NCBI RefSeq assembly: GCF_963678635.1
Contig: NC_087064.1
Span: 25,956,189-26,020,188 of the forward strand
Source: Symsagittifera roscoffensis
Taxonomy: Eukaryota; Xenacoelomorpha; Acoela; Convolutidae
DNA: 64,000 bases
Direction of reading: 5' to 3'
The notes beneath the pieces were generated by a model, which had not been told where the DNA came from, made no database searches, and worked only from the letters and a program-made list of their open reading frames with translations. Each line of letters starts with the position of its first letter. Within the stretch, counting starts at the first letter, position 1. Made by a program: the position numbers and the translations under genes. Positions 34,763-42,567 of the stretch are shown here, one piece after another.

Positions 34763-35162
34763 TTTGAAAATAATTCACGAAATTTATACGTCTTTGAAAC
34801 AAACTTATCCTGATAATTCTAACCGACGCAACTATTTTCTAGCTGCATGTTCTCTGTTTTTTGTTAGTTCTGATAACCTTAACTACGACATTTTAATTAA
34901 GTTGAGACCTTATGGTGGCTTGATTGGTATTGATAACTCTTCCTTGGACAAATATTTGAAAAATTCCAAAATTTTACGATTGCACGCTATTTTGCACGAT
35001 GCGGCCGGATTTATACACGAATTTTATCAACAGGGTCCCACGTACTGTTACATGTTGCCCTGGAACTGTAACAACAGCTTATTGGGACATTTGAGTGGAA
35101 TAGCGTTCTGCCTTTTCATTAAGTTGAAAAAACCAGAAGTTTATCATTTACTAGAATGCTAG
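34728..35162 (+). CDS. Polinton ORF, unknown, 144 residues
   Basis: ATG to TAG. Contains a Leu/Ala-rich N-terminal half and a C-terminal segment I-L-H-D-A-A-G-F-I, then G-P-T-Y-C-Y-M-L-P-W. I recall similar H-D-A-x-G-Y...GPxxCYV segments in other Polinton hypothetical proteins, but cannot verify this here. No catalytic motif assigned. The stop overlaps the next start (ATG at 35156). Confidence 0.55.
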   Translation: MKLQKSRVTPIDLKIIHEIYTSLKQTYPDNSNRRNYFLAACSLFFVSSDNLNYDILIKLRPYGGLIGIDNSSLDKYLKNSKILRLHAILHDAAGFIHEFYQQGPTYCYMLPWNCNNSLLGHLSGIAFCLFIKLKKPEVYHLLEC

Positions 35163-35725
35163 GCGAGAGATCAGTTGTGCTTGACGTGGAAGGCTTTCGT
35201 TACAAGAAAAACGCCTTTGTGGTTAAAGAATTAGCAATAACAACTTCAGACTACAGCGATCGACTCATTTTCCTACCTCCAGTGAATTTCGATATACTAC
35301 CAAAGCTTGAACAAAAAGCTTACAACTGGTTAACTAATTATTTACACGGTCTCCATTGGGAAAACGGTGATTATCTTTATATAAACTTGAATCAAATACT
35401 TCAGAGTTTTGTGCTGAGAAATCCTGGTGCCGTTTTTTACGCTAAAGGAAAAGAAAAGACAGAATTTTTGGCCAAGTACTTGGACCGAAATATTGAAAAC
35501 CTAGATGATTTGGGCTGTCCTCGGGTTGAAAACTTATATTTTAAAAATTATCCAAGTTGCAATAAACATATTCCACATTACAACTCCAGGAATCATTGTG
35601 CCTTGAAGAAAACCAAGGTTTTTTATGATTGGTTGAAAAATGAACAACAGCGAGAGATCAGCGAAAGTGGAGACATACCTATCACAAAATTCAATGCTTT
35701 GTGCGTGGATGACTCCAGAGGGTGA
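35156..35725 (+). CDS. Conserved Polinton protein, exonuclease-like
   Basis: 189 residues. An N-terminal V-V-L-D-V-E-G-F (Asp10-x-Glu12) followed by V-V-K-E-L-A is like the first motif of DEDD/DnaQ-type nucleases. Further on are H-G-L-H-W, F-Y-A-K-G-K-E-K (92-101), C-P at 121-122, and a C-terminal N-H-C-A-L-K-K-T (146-153) that resembles the H-x-A-x-x-D/A terminal motif. This layout recurs in Polinton hypothetical proteins. A nuclease role is inferred from motif order, not established. The 5' end overlaps the upstream gene by 7 bp. Confidence 0.55.
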   Translation: MLGERSVVLDVEGFRYKKNAFVVKELAITTSDYSDRLIFLPPVNFDILPKLEQKAYNWLTNYLHGLHWENGDYLYINLNQILQSFVLRNPGAVFYAKGKEKTEFLAKYLDRNIENLDDLGCPRVENLYFKNYPSCNKHIPHYNSRNHCALKKTKVFYDWLKNEQQREISESGDIPITKFNALCVDDSRG

Positions 35726-35981
35726 TATTAAAATTTCATTAACGAGAATAGAGCGTATTGATTGCAGTGGCCAAATTGTTCAGAGGAAGGAGCAAATAAT
35801 AATTTCCGAAGAAGAGTTGTCTACGTTGAAGAGGTTTTTTCCAGTTATTGATCAATTTGTATACTTCCAGAGATTCAAGTTTATCAGAAATGTTAGCCAG
35901 CAAGCGAGGAGTATGTCTTCCCGAACTAGTCTTAGTACCCAAACGTCAGCCAGGAGTTCAGATGGATCTAAACAGCAGTGA
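35709..35981 (+). CDS. PC4-like ssDNA-binding protein, candidate 1
   Basis: Frame open from 35640. The ATG at 35709 gives 90 residues and only a 17-bp overlap with the upstream gene, so I prefer it. The core I-K-I-S-L-T-R-I, then G-Q-I-V-Q-R-K-E-Q-I-I-I-S-E-E-E-L-S-T-L follows the PC4/Sub1 pattern of two strands, a K-x-G/x-I-x-L-S strand and a Trp/Leu helix. A Ser/Arg/Gln-rich tail follows. PC4 domains bind single-stranded DNA, which would suit protein-primed replication. The assignment is by pattern only. Confidence 0.42.
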   Translation: MTPEGDIKISLTRIERIDCSGQIVQRKEQIIISEEELSTLKRFFPVIDQFVYFQRFKFIRNVSQQARSMSSRTSLSTQTSARSSDGSKQQ

Positions 35982-36144
35982 ATTGCCAGATGAGATTAAG
36001 ACGATTGTGAAAGAGGATACTGTGAAGAAAATAATGTACTACAAAAAAACCGCAAATATCCCAGCAAACTTTGTTTTAGAAATGCATGACATAAATGATA
36101 GAGATTTCACACGTTATGAAATTTTTTACTGTTCTCAAAAGTAA
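35962..36144 (+). CDS. Small Polinton ORF, 60 residues
   Basis: ATG at 35962 overlaps the previous stop by 20 bp; the frame is open further upstream, but that part lies inside the previous gene. Charged, with K-K-I-M-Y-Y-K-K and F-T-R-Y-E-I-F-Y. No family recognised. Confidence 0.35.
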   Translation: MDLNSSELPDEIKTIVKEDTVKKIMYYKKTANIPANFVLEMHDINDRDFTRYEIFYCSQK

Positions 36145-36216
36145 TTTAATTTTTTACAAGCTTCATTCGCAGAGAGAAAAAGTCTAACGCAGTCTGTAGA
36201 ATAAATAGTTTCTCAA

Positions 36217-36501
36217 ATGTCAGAAGCAACAACAGCAGTAGATGAACCTGACGCAACATTAGTAACAGAGTTTGTTTATAACGAGACAAACAGTGAAAAA
36301 AAATCATGGAAGTTTTGTAACAATGTAACTTTGCCAAGGTCTGAAGTAGTTTTTGTTGCGCAAATGGTAGTAATTCTAATTTTACTAACTTTCTGCATTC
36401 TCAAACTTTCTTTCACTAAATTAAGTTGCGAAGAAACGTCAGTTTGGTTCTCGATTTTATCAGGCTTGGTTGGTTACGTACTACCAAACCCAAGAATATG
36501 A
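36217..36501 (+). CDS. Conserved Polinton small membrane protein
   Basis: 94 residues. An acidic N-terminus is followed by L-P-R-S-E-V-V-F, a ~22-residue hydrophobic helix (V-A-Q-M-V-V-I-L-I-L-L-T-F), a short loop, W-F-S-I-L-S-G-L-V-G-Y as a second hydrophobic stretch and L-P-N-P at the end. The same 'LPRxEVVF - helix - WxxLLSSxxGYxLPNP' plan is familiar from other Polintons just before the ATPase. It may act at a membrane during particle assembly or entry; function unknown. Its TGA overlaps the ATPase start as ATGA. Confidence 0.72.
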   Translation: MSEATTAVDEPDATLVTEFVYNETNSEKKSWKFCNNVTLPRSEVVFVAQMVVILILLTFCILKLSFTKLSCEETSVWFSILSGLVGYVLPNPRI

Positions 36502-37199
36502 ATAAAGTGATTGATACTTCGACAAGAATTTTTATGGCGATAGTGGGACCTTCAGGATCCGGGAAAACTGAGTTAATTTTGAAACTTCTGATGGGAAATA
36601 CTTTTTACCCTAAATTTGGAACCGTTCTATATCTTTACAAAGAGATGCAACCTGCATTCTCAGAAAAAGTGTCTTCTCGCGAAGTGAATATGGAGTTCAT
36701 GAAATTCGACGGATTCGAATCTGTGAGAAAATTAGAAAATGTTCTTCTAGTTTTCGATGATTCATGTGAAGACATCTATAATGACAAGGAATTTGTTAGG
36801 TTAGCGACAGCGGGTAGACATAGAGGGATAGATGTAATATATGTTAAGCATAACTTGTTTCAACAAAGTCGATGGTCGCGTACGATTGATTTGAACACTT
36901 CACACATCATTCTGTTCAAATCGCCTCGCGACGTTCAGCAACTAGATCTATTAGGAAGACAATTGAATGTATCAAAATTTTTGAGAAACTGTTACGAATT
37001 AGCTACCAGAGACTCTTTTGGACATCTTCTAATCGACTTGGACCCCCGTACATCAGATTGTTTGAGATATTGTTCAAATATCACACCACCTGGGCCAACA
37101 GTTTTTTATTTACCCTTATCTGAAGCAGAAACTACTCCAATCACAAATGAAAAAGAAAAACTTATCTATTCTGCGGCATATGGTACAACTGAAACCTGA
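36498..37199 (+). CDS. ATP: Packaging ATPase, FtsK/HerA type
   Basis: 233 residues from ATG at 36498 (the frame is open back to 36426, but that part overlaps the membrane gene). Walker A G-P-S-G-S-G-K-T is at 17-24. Walker B is N-V-L-L-V-F-D-D at 81-88, followed by the G-R-H-R-G-I-D and H-N-L-F-Q-Q sensor region typical of A32-like ATPases. Expected to pump genome DNA into capsids. No break seen. Overlaps the next gene by ~20 bp. Confidence 0.93.
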   Translation: MNKVIDTSTRIFMAIVGPSGSGKTELILKLLMGNTFYPKFGTVLYLYKEMQPAFSEKVSSREVNMEFMKFDGFESVRKLENVLLVFDDSCEDIYNDKEFVRLATAGRHRGIDVIYVKHNLFQQSRWSRTIDLNTSHIILFKSPRDVQQLDLLGRQLNVSKFLRNCYELATRDSFGHLLIDLDPRTSDCLRYCSNITPPGPTVFYLPLSEAETTPITNEKEKLIYSAAYGTTET

Positions 37200-37452
37200 C
37201 CAGCTAAGAAGATTAATTAGAAAAACTTCAAATCGTGAGATCATAACACTTGTTTGTGAATGTTTGCTCAATGTAGTCAATGGAAACGTACCCGTTAAAA
37301 TCGCAAACATCGAACGATTCGAGACAGCATACAAATACTTATTAACTCCAAAAACCAGTGTTGTCAAAAAACGTGCGATTATTTTGAGTAAAGAAGGCTT
37401 CCATTTAGTTCGACAAATACTTTATTTTTGTTACAAGTACCTCACAACTTAA
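37180..37452 (+). CDS. Conserved small Polinton protein
   Basis: 90 residues from ATG at 37180 (an earlier ATG at 37147 lies deeper in the ATPase). Carries L-L-N-V-V-N-G-N-V-P-V and K-K-R-A-I-I-L-S-K-E-G-F, a 'LLNVLxGNxPx ... KRxxLxxxGG' plan I recognise from Polinton and LINE-linked hypothetical proteins. No catalytic residues. The last base of its TAA is the first base of the next ATG. Function unknown. Confidence 0.62.
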   Translation: MVQLKPDQLRRLIRKTSNREIITLVCECLLNVVNGNVPVKIANIERFETAYKYLLTPKTSVVKKRAIILSKEGFHLVRQILYFCYKYLTT

Positions 37453-38312
37453 TGATGACTGCTGAAGAATTCATTCTAATTCCGAAACATTTATATGTTA
37501 AAGAGCAGCCACATGCTGCACGTGTTCTTCATGATAATAATATTAAACATAAAAATGCTCAACTGTCCTATCTTAACCGGCTTAGACCCCAATTACCTCC
37601 ACAAACTAGTAAGACTACTGCAACGAAGGAAACATTTACGGATAATGTTGAGCCCCAACAAGAACAGCTTAAACTGTTAACGGACGATGAAGAAGTACCG
37701 GTCGAACGTGTTAAAGACGAAAAACTAGAAGAGAAACACAATAGACAGACCGAAAGCATTTAAGGACAGTTACAAGTTTTAGAAGACAAAAAATTTGTTA
37801 GAGCAAAAACCGTACTTGAAATTATAGAAAATTCAGAAAGAGTAACCATAAACCATGACAATGAGGTGATATATGTAGATAAAGTACCAACAGGACTTAA
37901 AGCTACAATATTTTTATACGACATACAACAACCAACGAAAAAACTACACAATCCGGCGTTCATTAACATTTTAACTGCTCTCAACTTGAATGAAAACCTG
38001 GTAATAAATCGAAATGCCAAACACGCGGTTCAGTCAGCGTCTTTTAACGCTCAAGAGAAACGAGAACCCGGACCCTCAAGAACCCGCTCAACATCGCCCA
38101 CTTGGCAGGAAAAAAGTAGTGCAAACCTTAAGAGAAGTAAAAAACACAAACGAAAAAGTCTCAGCGGTAATAGAAAAACCCAAAACCAAAAACGTGAAAA
38201 AGAGTCAGAAGAAGGCTCTGACTCATACGGAACGCCCCATAACGATTCAGATTCTCCAACGTCAGAAAAGACGAAGGCGCAAACAAAACAATGGGAAAAT
38301 TACCAAGATTGA
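37452..38312 (+). pseudogene. Conserved Polinton protein gene with one in-frame stop
   Basis: Begins with two consecutive ATGs. The N-terminus has E-E-F-I-L-I-P-K, then N-I-K-H-K-N-A-Q-L-S-Y-L, a known Polinton arrangement. TAA at 37761-37763 closes the frame, yet the same frame resumes at once and carries the expected second half: a leucine helix, V-T-I-N-H-D-N-E-V-I-Y, V-P-T-G, and a segment ending N-L-V-I-N-R-N. A Lys/Ser-rich tail overlaps integrase by 299 bp. Either this is a nonsense mutation or a short intron is removed: 37708-37782, 75 bp, GTGTTA...TTTTAG, would keep frame. I cannot decide from sequence. Confidence 0.65.
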
Positions 38313-39234
38313 AGAAAAATTGTTGAAAACTAAATACAGTGACAAAGGTCCCGCGTTATTTGGTAGTGTGAACAACTTGATAAAAGCAAGCAATTTGTCG
38401 CGAAAGAAAGTTAAACATTTCCTTCATACTGAACCTGCTTACACAAAATATCGAACTGTGATCCGAAAAACGCCGCGACTCAAGGTCATAGTTTACGATA
38501 TCGACGAAATCTGGTCATTAGATCTGGTCTTTGTTGATAAACTTGCCCAGTACAACCATGATGTTAAGTATCTGCTTGTTGCAGTTGACTGCATGTCCCG
38601 CTATCTCAGAGTGCAACCCTTGAAATCAAAGTATGCTACTACAACAGCAGAAGCGTTCAAACTAATGATAACGACAAAACAACCGGAAAAAGTATGGGTG
38701 GACAAGGGCACAGAGTTTAAAGGGTCCTTCGAAGCATTATGTAAAAAGAAAGGCATAAACACATATAGCACAGAGAGCGAGAAAAAGTCCGCATTCGCTG
38801 AGAGAAATATCCGTTCCTTGAAAAATCTTATTTATAAGTACTTGGAGGATAAATAGACTTACTCATACATTGACAAATTGCAAGATTTTGTCAATGCAAT
38901 TAATTCGAGAACAAATCGTGTCACAAATCTTGCACCAAATATAGTAACTAAAAAAGATGTTCCTCGCCTGATTTCATTAAGAGCAGAACAGTCTTTGAAG
39001 TTAGTTCGACGTCCAAAGCTTTATGTTGGTGATTATGTTAGACTTGCCAAAGTAGACATACGTTTTCGCAAGGGTTACAAACAATCGTTCACCGATGAAG
39101 TGTTTGAAGTTTTTGACATACCAACACGAAATCCCCCAACATACAATTTGATTGATTCTAACAGAGAACCGATTGAGGGAAAATTTTACGAGTCTGAACT
39201 GATTCGCGTTCTGGAGAAGGACAATCATGACTGA
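38014..39234 (+). pseudogene. INT: Retroviral-type integrase with one in-frame stop
   Basis: rve-type integrase. A Lys-rich N-terminus is followed by F-G-S-V-N-N-L-I-K-A, then the catalytic core: Asp in W-S-L-D-L-V, Asp in V-D-K-G-T-E-F and Glu in F-A-E-R-N, with 32 residues between the last two. The C-terminal SH3-like part has V-G-D-Y-V-R-L, Y-N-L-I-D, and F-Y-E-S-E-L. A single TAG at 38854-38856 separates core from C-terminus; similarity continues without shift on both sides (L-E-D-K before, T-Y-S-Y-I-D after). The product would lack its DNA-binding tail unless the stop is read through. Overlaps the minor capsid start by 8 bp. Confidence 0.9.
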
Positions 39235-40120
39235 GGGCACTTCCGACAGTCTTTTCACCCATAATGTTCCCCCTTCCTTCACAATTACCCTAGTTTCATC
39301 TGCATCAATGAACGTTTTTAAGGATAACACTCTGGCCAACTTCAAAAATCTCCTGAGTGAAGAAATAAATTTGCAAGGTGAATGGAGAGTAGCAGTTACA
39401 GAAATTACCTTCCCTACTCAGATAAACAACGTAACTGACAACAACATTGTGTACTACAAAAAAGATCGGGTTATAGCAAGCATGAAAGTTGAGAAAGACA
39501 AGATCTCCAGACCTTACCTTGGAGAAACAGCAAAATTAACAAAAGGAGAATATACGAGCATTGATCAAATACTGGACGAGATTCGTCGAAAGACAGAATT
39601 AGAGAAATTGGATTACGTAATAGATCCAATAACCAAACATCTTTCCTTATGGCTGCATTATTGGGAAGGTATAACTTTTTCAAGCCCGCAAATTCCTAGT
39701 CTACTTGGATTCAAAGGCGTCAGAGATGGAACTGGTTATCATATAGGTTACAAACAAGGAAGCACGAAACATAGCACATTCTCTACCCAAGATCTTATTG
39801 CTGACTATCCCGTTGATGTATGCGCTGGTACTCAGCTTATGTTTATTTATCTGGACATAATTCATTATCAAATAGTCGGAGACACAAAAGCACCCCTTTT
39901 ACGAGTCATTGATACAAATCGTCGAGTGAAAAACGGTTACGCATGTACAATTGAACCGAATCATCGTAAAGTGTTTAGTAATTTGGATTTTAAAAAACTT
40001 TTGGTCAATAATATTTCCAATATTTCTGTGAACTTGCGCACAGAAACTGGAGGACTTGTTCCTTTCGCTGGAGGGGGAAAAGTTGTTCTGACTTTGAAAT
40101 TTCAAAAGTTTAGCAATTGA
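39227..40120 (+). CDS. mCP: Minor capsid (penton-like) protein
   Basis: 297 residues, unbroken. The start F-T-I-T-L-V-S-S-A-S-M-N-V-F, then N-T-L-A-N-F, I-N-L-Q-G-E-W-R-V-A-V-T-E-I is characteristic of the Polinton minor capsid protein, a single jelly-roll presumed to form the vertex. Downstream, S-L-L-G-F and C-A-G-T-Q-L-M-F-I-Y-L-D fit the same family. Lies directly between integrase and the core-like protein, the usual Polinton order. Confidence 0.88.
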   Translation: MTEGTSDSLFTHNVPPSFTITLVSSASMNVFKDNTLANFKNLLSEEINLQGEWRVAVTEITFPTQINNVTDNNIVYYKKDRVIASMKVEKDKISRPYLGETAKLTKGEYTSIDQILDEIRRKTELEKLDYVIDPITKHLSLWLHYWEGITFSSPQIPSLLGFKGVRDGTGYHIGYKQGSTKHSTFSTQDLIADYPVDVCAGTQLMFIYLDIIHYQIVGDTKAPLLRVIDTNRRVKNGYACTIEPNHRKVFSNLDFKKLLVNNISNISVNLRTETGGLVPFAGGGKVVLTLKFQKFSN

Positions 40121-40125
40121 TCAAA

Positions 40126-40533
40126 ATGGATTCATATTACCACAACCAAGCAAACCTACCACATTTCTCGGGGCATTATAGACAACGAGGCAGTGGCTTC
40201 GGTGCATTAGCCTTGGGAATAGGAAGAGTCGCACTTCCACTGGCTCGAAAATTTGTGATACCCGCGGCTAAAAAAATCGGAAAAGAACTACTTCTTCAGG
40301 CAGCTCCAGAACTGATAGAAGTTGCAACAAAAAGAAAAAGTCCTAAGCAGGCACTCAAAAGCACCGTTAGAAAAACAATCAAAAAGCAAGTAGGAGGAGG
40401 AAGTAGATCTCGGAAAAGTCATCCGAAAAGAACGACGGCGTTTAAACGAAAAACGAGACGCGTCATTCCCAGAAAACGAACTGCACAGAGAAGTCGCTCC
40501 GATTTCTTTACAAGGGTTAAAAATGATTTCTAA
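40126..40533 (+). CDS. Basic core-like Polinton protein
   Basis: 135 residues from ATG at 40126. A Gly-rich N-terminus (R-Q-R-G-S-G-F-G) leads into an amphipathic helix (P-L-A-R-K-F-V-I-P-A-A-K-K-I-G-K-E), S-P-K-Q-A-L, and a very basic Arg/Lys-rich tail. This matches the small protein found beside the capsid genes in Polintons, comparable in character to adenovirus core or membrane-lytic proteins (analogy, not shown homology). Its end overlaps the major capsid start by 11 bp. Confidence 0.72.
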   Translation: MDSYYHNQANLPHFSGHYRQRGSGFGALALGIGRVALPLARKFVIPAAKKIGKELLLQAAPELIEVATKRKSPKQALKSTVRKTIKKQVGGGSRSRKSHPKRTTAFKRKTRRVIPRKRTAQRSRSDFFTRVKNDF

Positions 40534-41839
40534 TTTAATCCCGAGTGAAGCAACTCACAGCTCCTTGGACTTATTTGAGAAACCGCCTTTGCTTGTCACT
40601 TTTGAAAATGCATTCACCCAAAAAATTGGACCTTCCTACTCCCCTGATGGTCCTATGCTAGAGTTTGAAGTACTCGGCGACAGAAATAATTTCATCGATC
40701 TTCAACGTACTCGTTTGGAAATAGTTGCACGAATTGTTCGAAGCAATGGAAACGTGCTTCGAACACATGCTACAGAGGCGGCAAACAGAGATACGCCGTA
40801 TTTTGTTAACAATCCTTTATCTTCATTATTTTCTGAGTGTACACTGTCTCTGAATGGTGAAAAAATATCAACTACCAATGCTAATTTTGCCCATAAAAGC
40901 TTTATTGAGACCGAGTTTTCATACGGTAATGATGCCAAGAAAACATGGTTGGCTTGTCAAGGTTATTATTATGAAGAAAATCCATCAGCCATTGACGGTG
41001 CTGGAAGGAGAGCTGATGATGTTACGGAGGGTAAAGGTCTCGTTGCGGCCTCGAGCGAGCTGAAGCTATTTGGTAAAATTGCTTGCGATTTTTTGTCGTG
41101 TGACAAGCATCTACTTAGCGGTGTGACAATAAGATTGTCTCTTAGACGTTCTCCTAATGATTTTGTTGTCATATCTGAAGATGCAGCTAAACACTACAAG
41201 GTCCAAATAATCGAAGCTAACCTCTATGTCAGAAAGATGACTGTGACTGACTATGTTCTCTCATCAATAGAAAAAACTTTGTTGAAGAACCCGGCAATTT
41301 ACAATTACATCGAAGTAGTACCAAAAACGTTTCTCGCAACTGCAGGAGTACAAAGCTGGCGACAAGAGGATGTTTTTGCAAAAGAACCTGTTCGAAGAAT
41401 GATAGTAGCAATGAGCATAAACGAAGCATATTTGGGTACTAATAGAACAAACCCTTTTCATTACCAGAAATTTGGGTTGAATGAGATCATTGTTTACAGA
41501 AACGGTCTACCCATTGCCGGAACTCCCATCTCAACATCAGACAATAAAAGAATTTATTACAATACGCTTGAGGCTCTTGATTTTGTTTTAAACACTAGTC
41601 ATGGAATCAGTCTCGCTAATTATGATAATCATTATATTATGGCTTTTGATCTCACGTCTACTCAGGAGGCTTCACACGATTTTATTCATCCTGAATTGAC
41701 CAATTGCACTATTTCGCTCGAACTCAAGTTTGACGCAGGTCTCGCTAATAACGTCGAGTTATTGTTTATGGGAGAGCGTGCATCAACAGTTTATGTGCGT
41801 TCAGATAGAAAAATTACCAAAAACACTCTTATGACCTAA
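40523..41839 (+). CDS. MCP: Major capsid protein, double jelly-roll
   Basis: 438 residues, unbroken. Diagnostic segments: P-M-L-E-F-E-V-L-G with F-I-D-L-Q-R-T-R-L (~44-65), V-N-N-P-L-S-S-L-F-S-E-C-T-L-S-L-N-G (~95-112), then F-I-E-T-E-F-S-Y-G-N-D-A-K-K, all typical of the Polinton major capsid family (e.g. the F54H12.2-like group). Such proteins form pseudo-hexagonal trimers of an icosahedral shell. The gene lies between the core-like protein and protease and is separated from the protease by 7 bp. Confidence 0.93.
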   Translation: MISNLIPSEATHSSLDLFEKPPLLVTFENAFTQKIGPSYSPDGPMLEFEVLGDRNNFIDLQRTRLEIVARIVRSNGNVLRTHATEAANRDTPYFVNNPLSSLFSECTLSLNGEKISTTNANFAHKSFIETEFSYGNDAKKTWLACQGYYYEENPSAIDGAGRRADDVTEGKGLVAASSELKLFGKIACDFLSCDKHLLSGVTIRLSLRRSPNDFVVISEDAAKHYKVQIIEANLYVRKMTVTDYVLSSIEKTLLKNPAIYNYIEVVPKTFLATAGVQSWRQEDVFAKEPVRRMIVAMSINEAYLGTNRTNPFHYQKFGLNEIIVYRNGLPIAGTPISTSDNKRIYYNTLEALDFVLNTSHGISLANYDNHYIMAFDLTSTQEASHDFIHPELTNCTISLELKFDAGLANNVELLFMGERASTVYVRSDRKITKNTLMT

Positions 41840-41846
41840 GATAGAC

Positions 41847-42284
41847 ATGGATAATCTTCAACTAGTAGAAATTATTAACCGTTGTAAACATTTGAAACAT
41901 CGCTTTAGAGGTGTTTTTCCGGCAGATTTGCCATGCTCTTCAGTACTGAAAAACGATAATACGTTCATGATTATGAATGCCTCACCATCGGATCAACCTG
42001 GAACCCACTGGTTGCTTTTTGCTCAAGCTGGAGGACAGATATTCTTCGCAGATCCTCTAGGTAAACGATTATGTGATTATCCCCTCGTGTACAAGAATAT
42101 GCGACGAACAATTCACGAGGGAAATCAGCTACTGTTGAAAAAACCAATACAATCAGCTGATTCAGTGTTATGCGGACTTTATTGTATTTATGTTGCTCAT
42201 GTTATAATTACAAACAAATTTCCAATAGGTTTCAAACTTAATGATCATGATTTGATAAGATTTGCCAAACATATGTTATTCTAA
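41847..42284 (+). CDS. PRO: Adenain-like cysteine protease
   Basis: 145 residues. The C5/Ulp1-fold catalytic set is visible: His54 in G-T-H-W-L, Asp69 in F-A-D-P-L-G, Gln102 in P-I-Q-S and Cys109 in L-C-G-L-Y-C. Expected to mature capsid proteins. Intact and of usual Polinton length. Last gene of the left plus-strand block. Confidence 0.93.
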   Translation: MDNLQLVEIINRCKHLKHRFRGVFPADLPCSSVLKNDNTFMIMNASPSDQPGTHWLLFAQAGGQIFFADPLGKRLCDYPLVYKNMRRTIHEGNQLLLKKPIQSADSVLCGLYCIYVAHVIITNKFPIGFKLNDHDLIRFAKHMLF

Positions 42285-42394
42285 ATTAATTTATTGATGT
42301 TTTTGTAAAATTTATAAATTCGTTTTTTTTTTTTTCAATTCATTCTTATTAACAACAAAGTTTTTTTCTGCAAGTTTATGTGAACCGCGAAAAG

Positions 42395-42498
42395 TTTCAT
42401 ATCAAGTCCTTCGAATTATTAAGGCATGGCCGTTTGGTTTAAGGGGCAATAGCTAACCCGGCGTTGCTCGTCGCTACGCTCCTCGGGAACGCCTCCCG
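42395..42498 (+). repeat. Internal 104-bp inverted repeat, left copy
   Basis: Reverse complement of 45987-46090 with only about two or three mismatches. Includes AAGGCATGGCCGTTTGG, GGCAATAGCTAACCCGGCG and TCGTCGCTACGCTCCTCGG, unusually GC-rich for this element. Lies in the 3' space between the protease and the convergent minus-strand ORF. A T tract of ~26 bases follows (42513-42538). Confidence 0.95.
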
Positions 42499-42567
42499 CT
42501 TGTGTAGTAACAATTTTTTTTTTTTTTTTTTTTTTTTTGGTATACAAGAGCGAAAGAAAACCAATAT

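Noticed and set aside
37428-39234. Stop-codon reassignment as explanation for the two in-frame stops
   Set aside because: TAA, TAG and TGA all terminate other intact genes in the same element, so a changed code does not fit.
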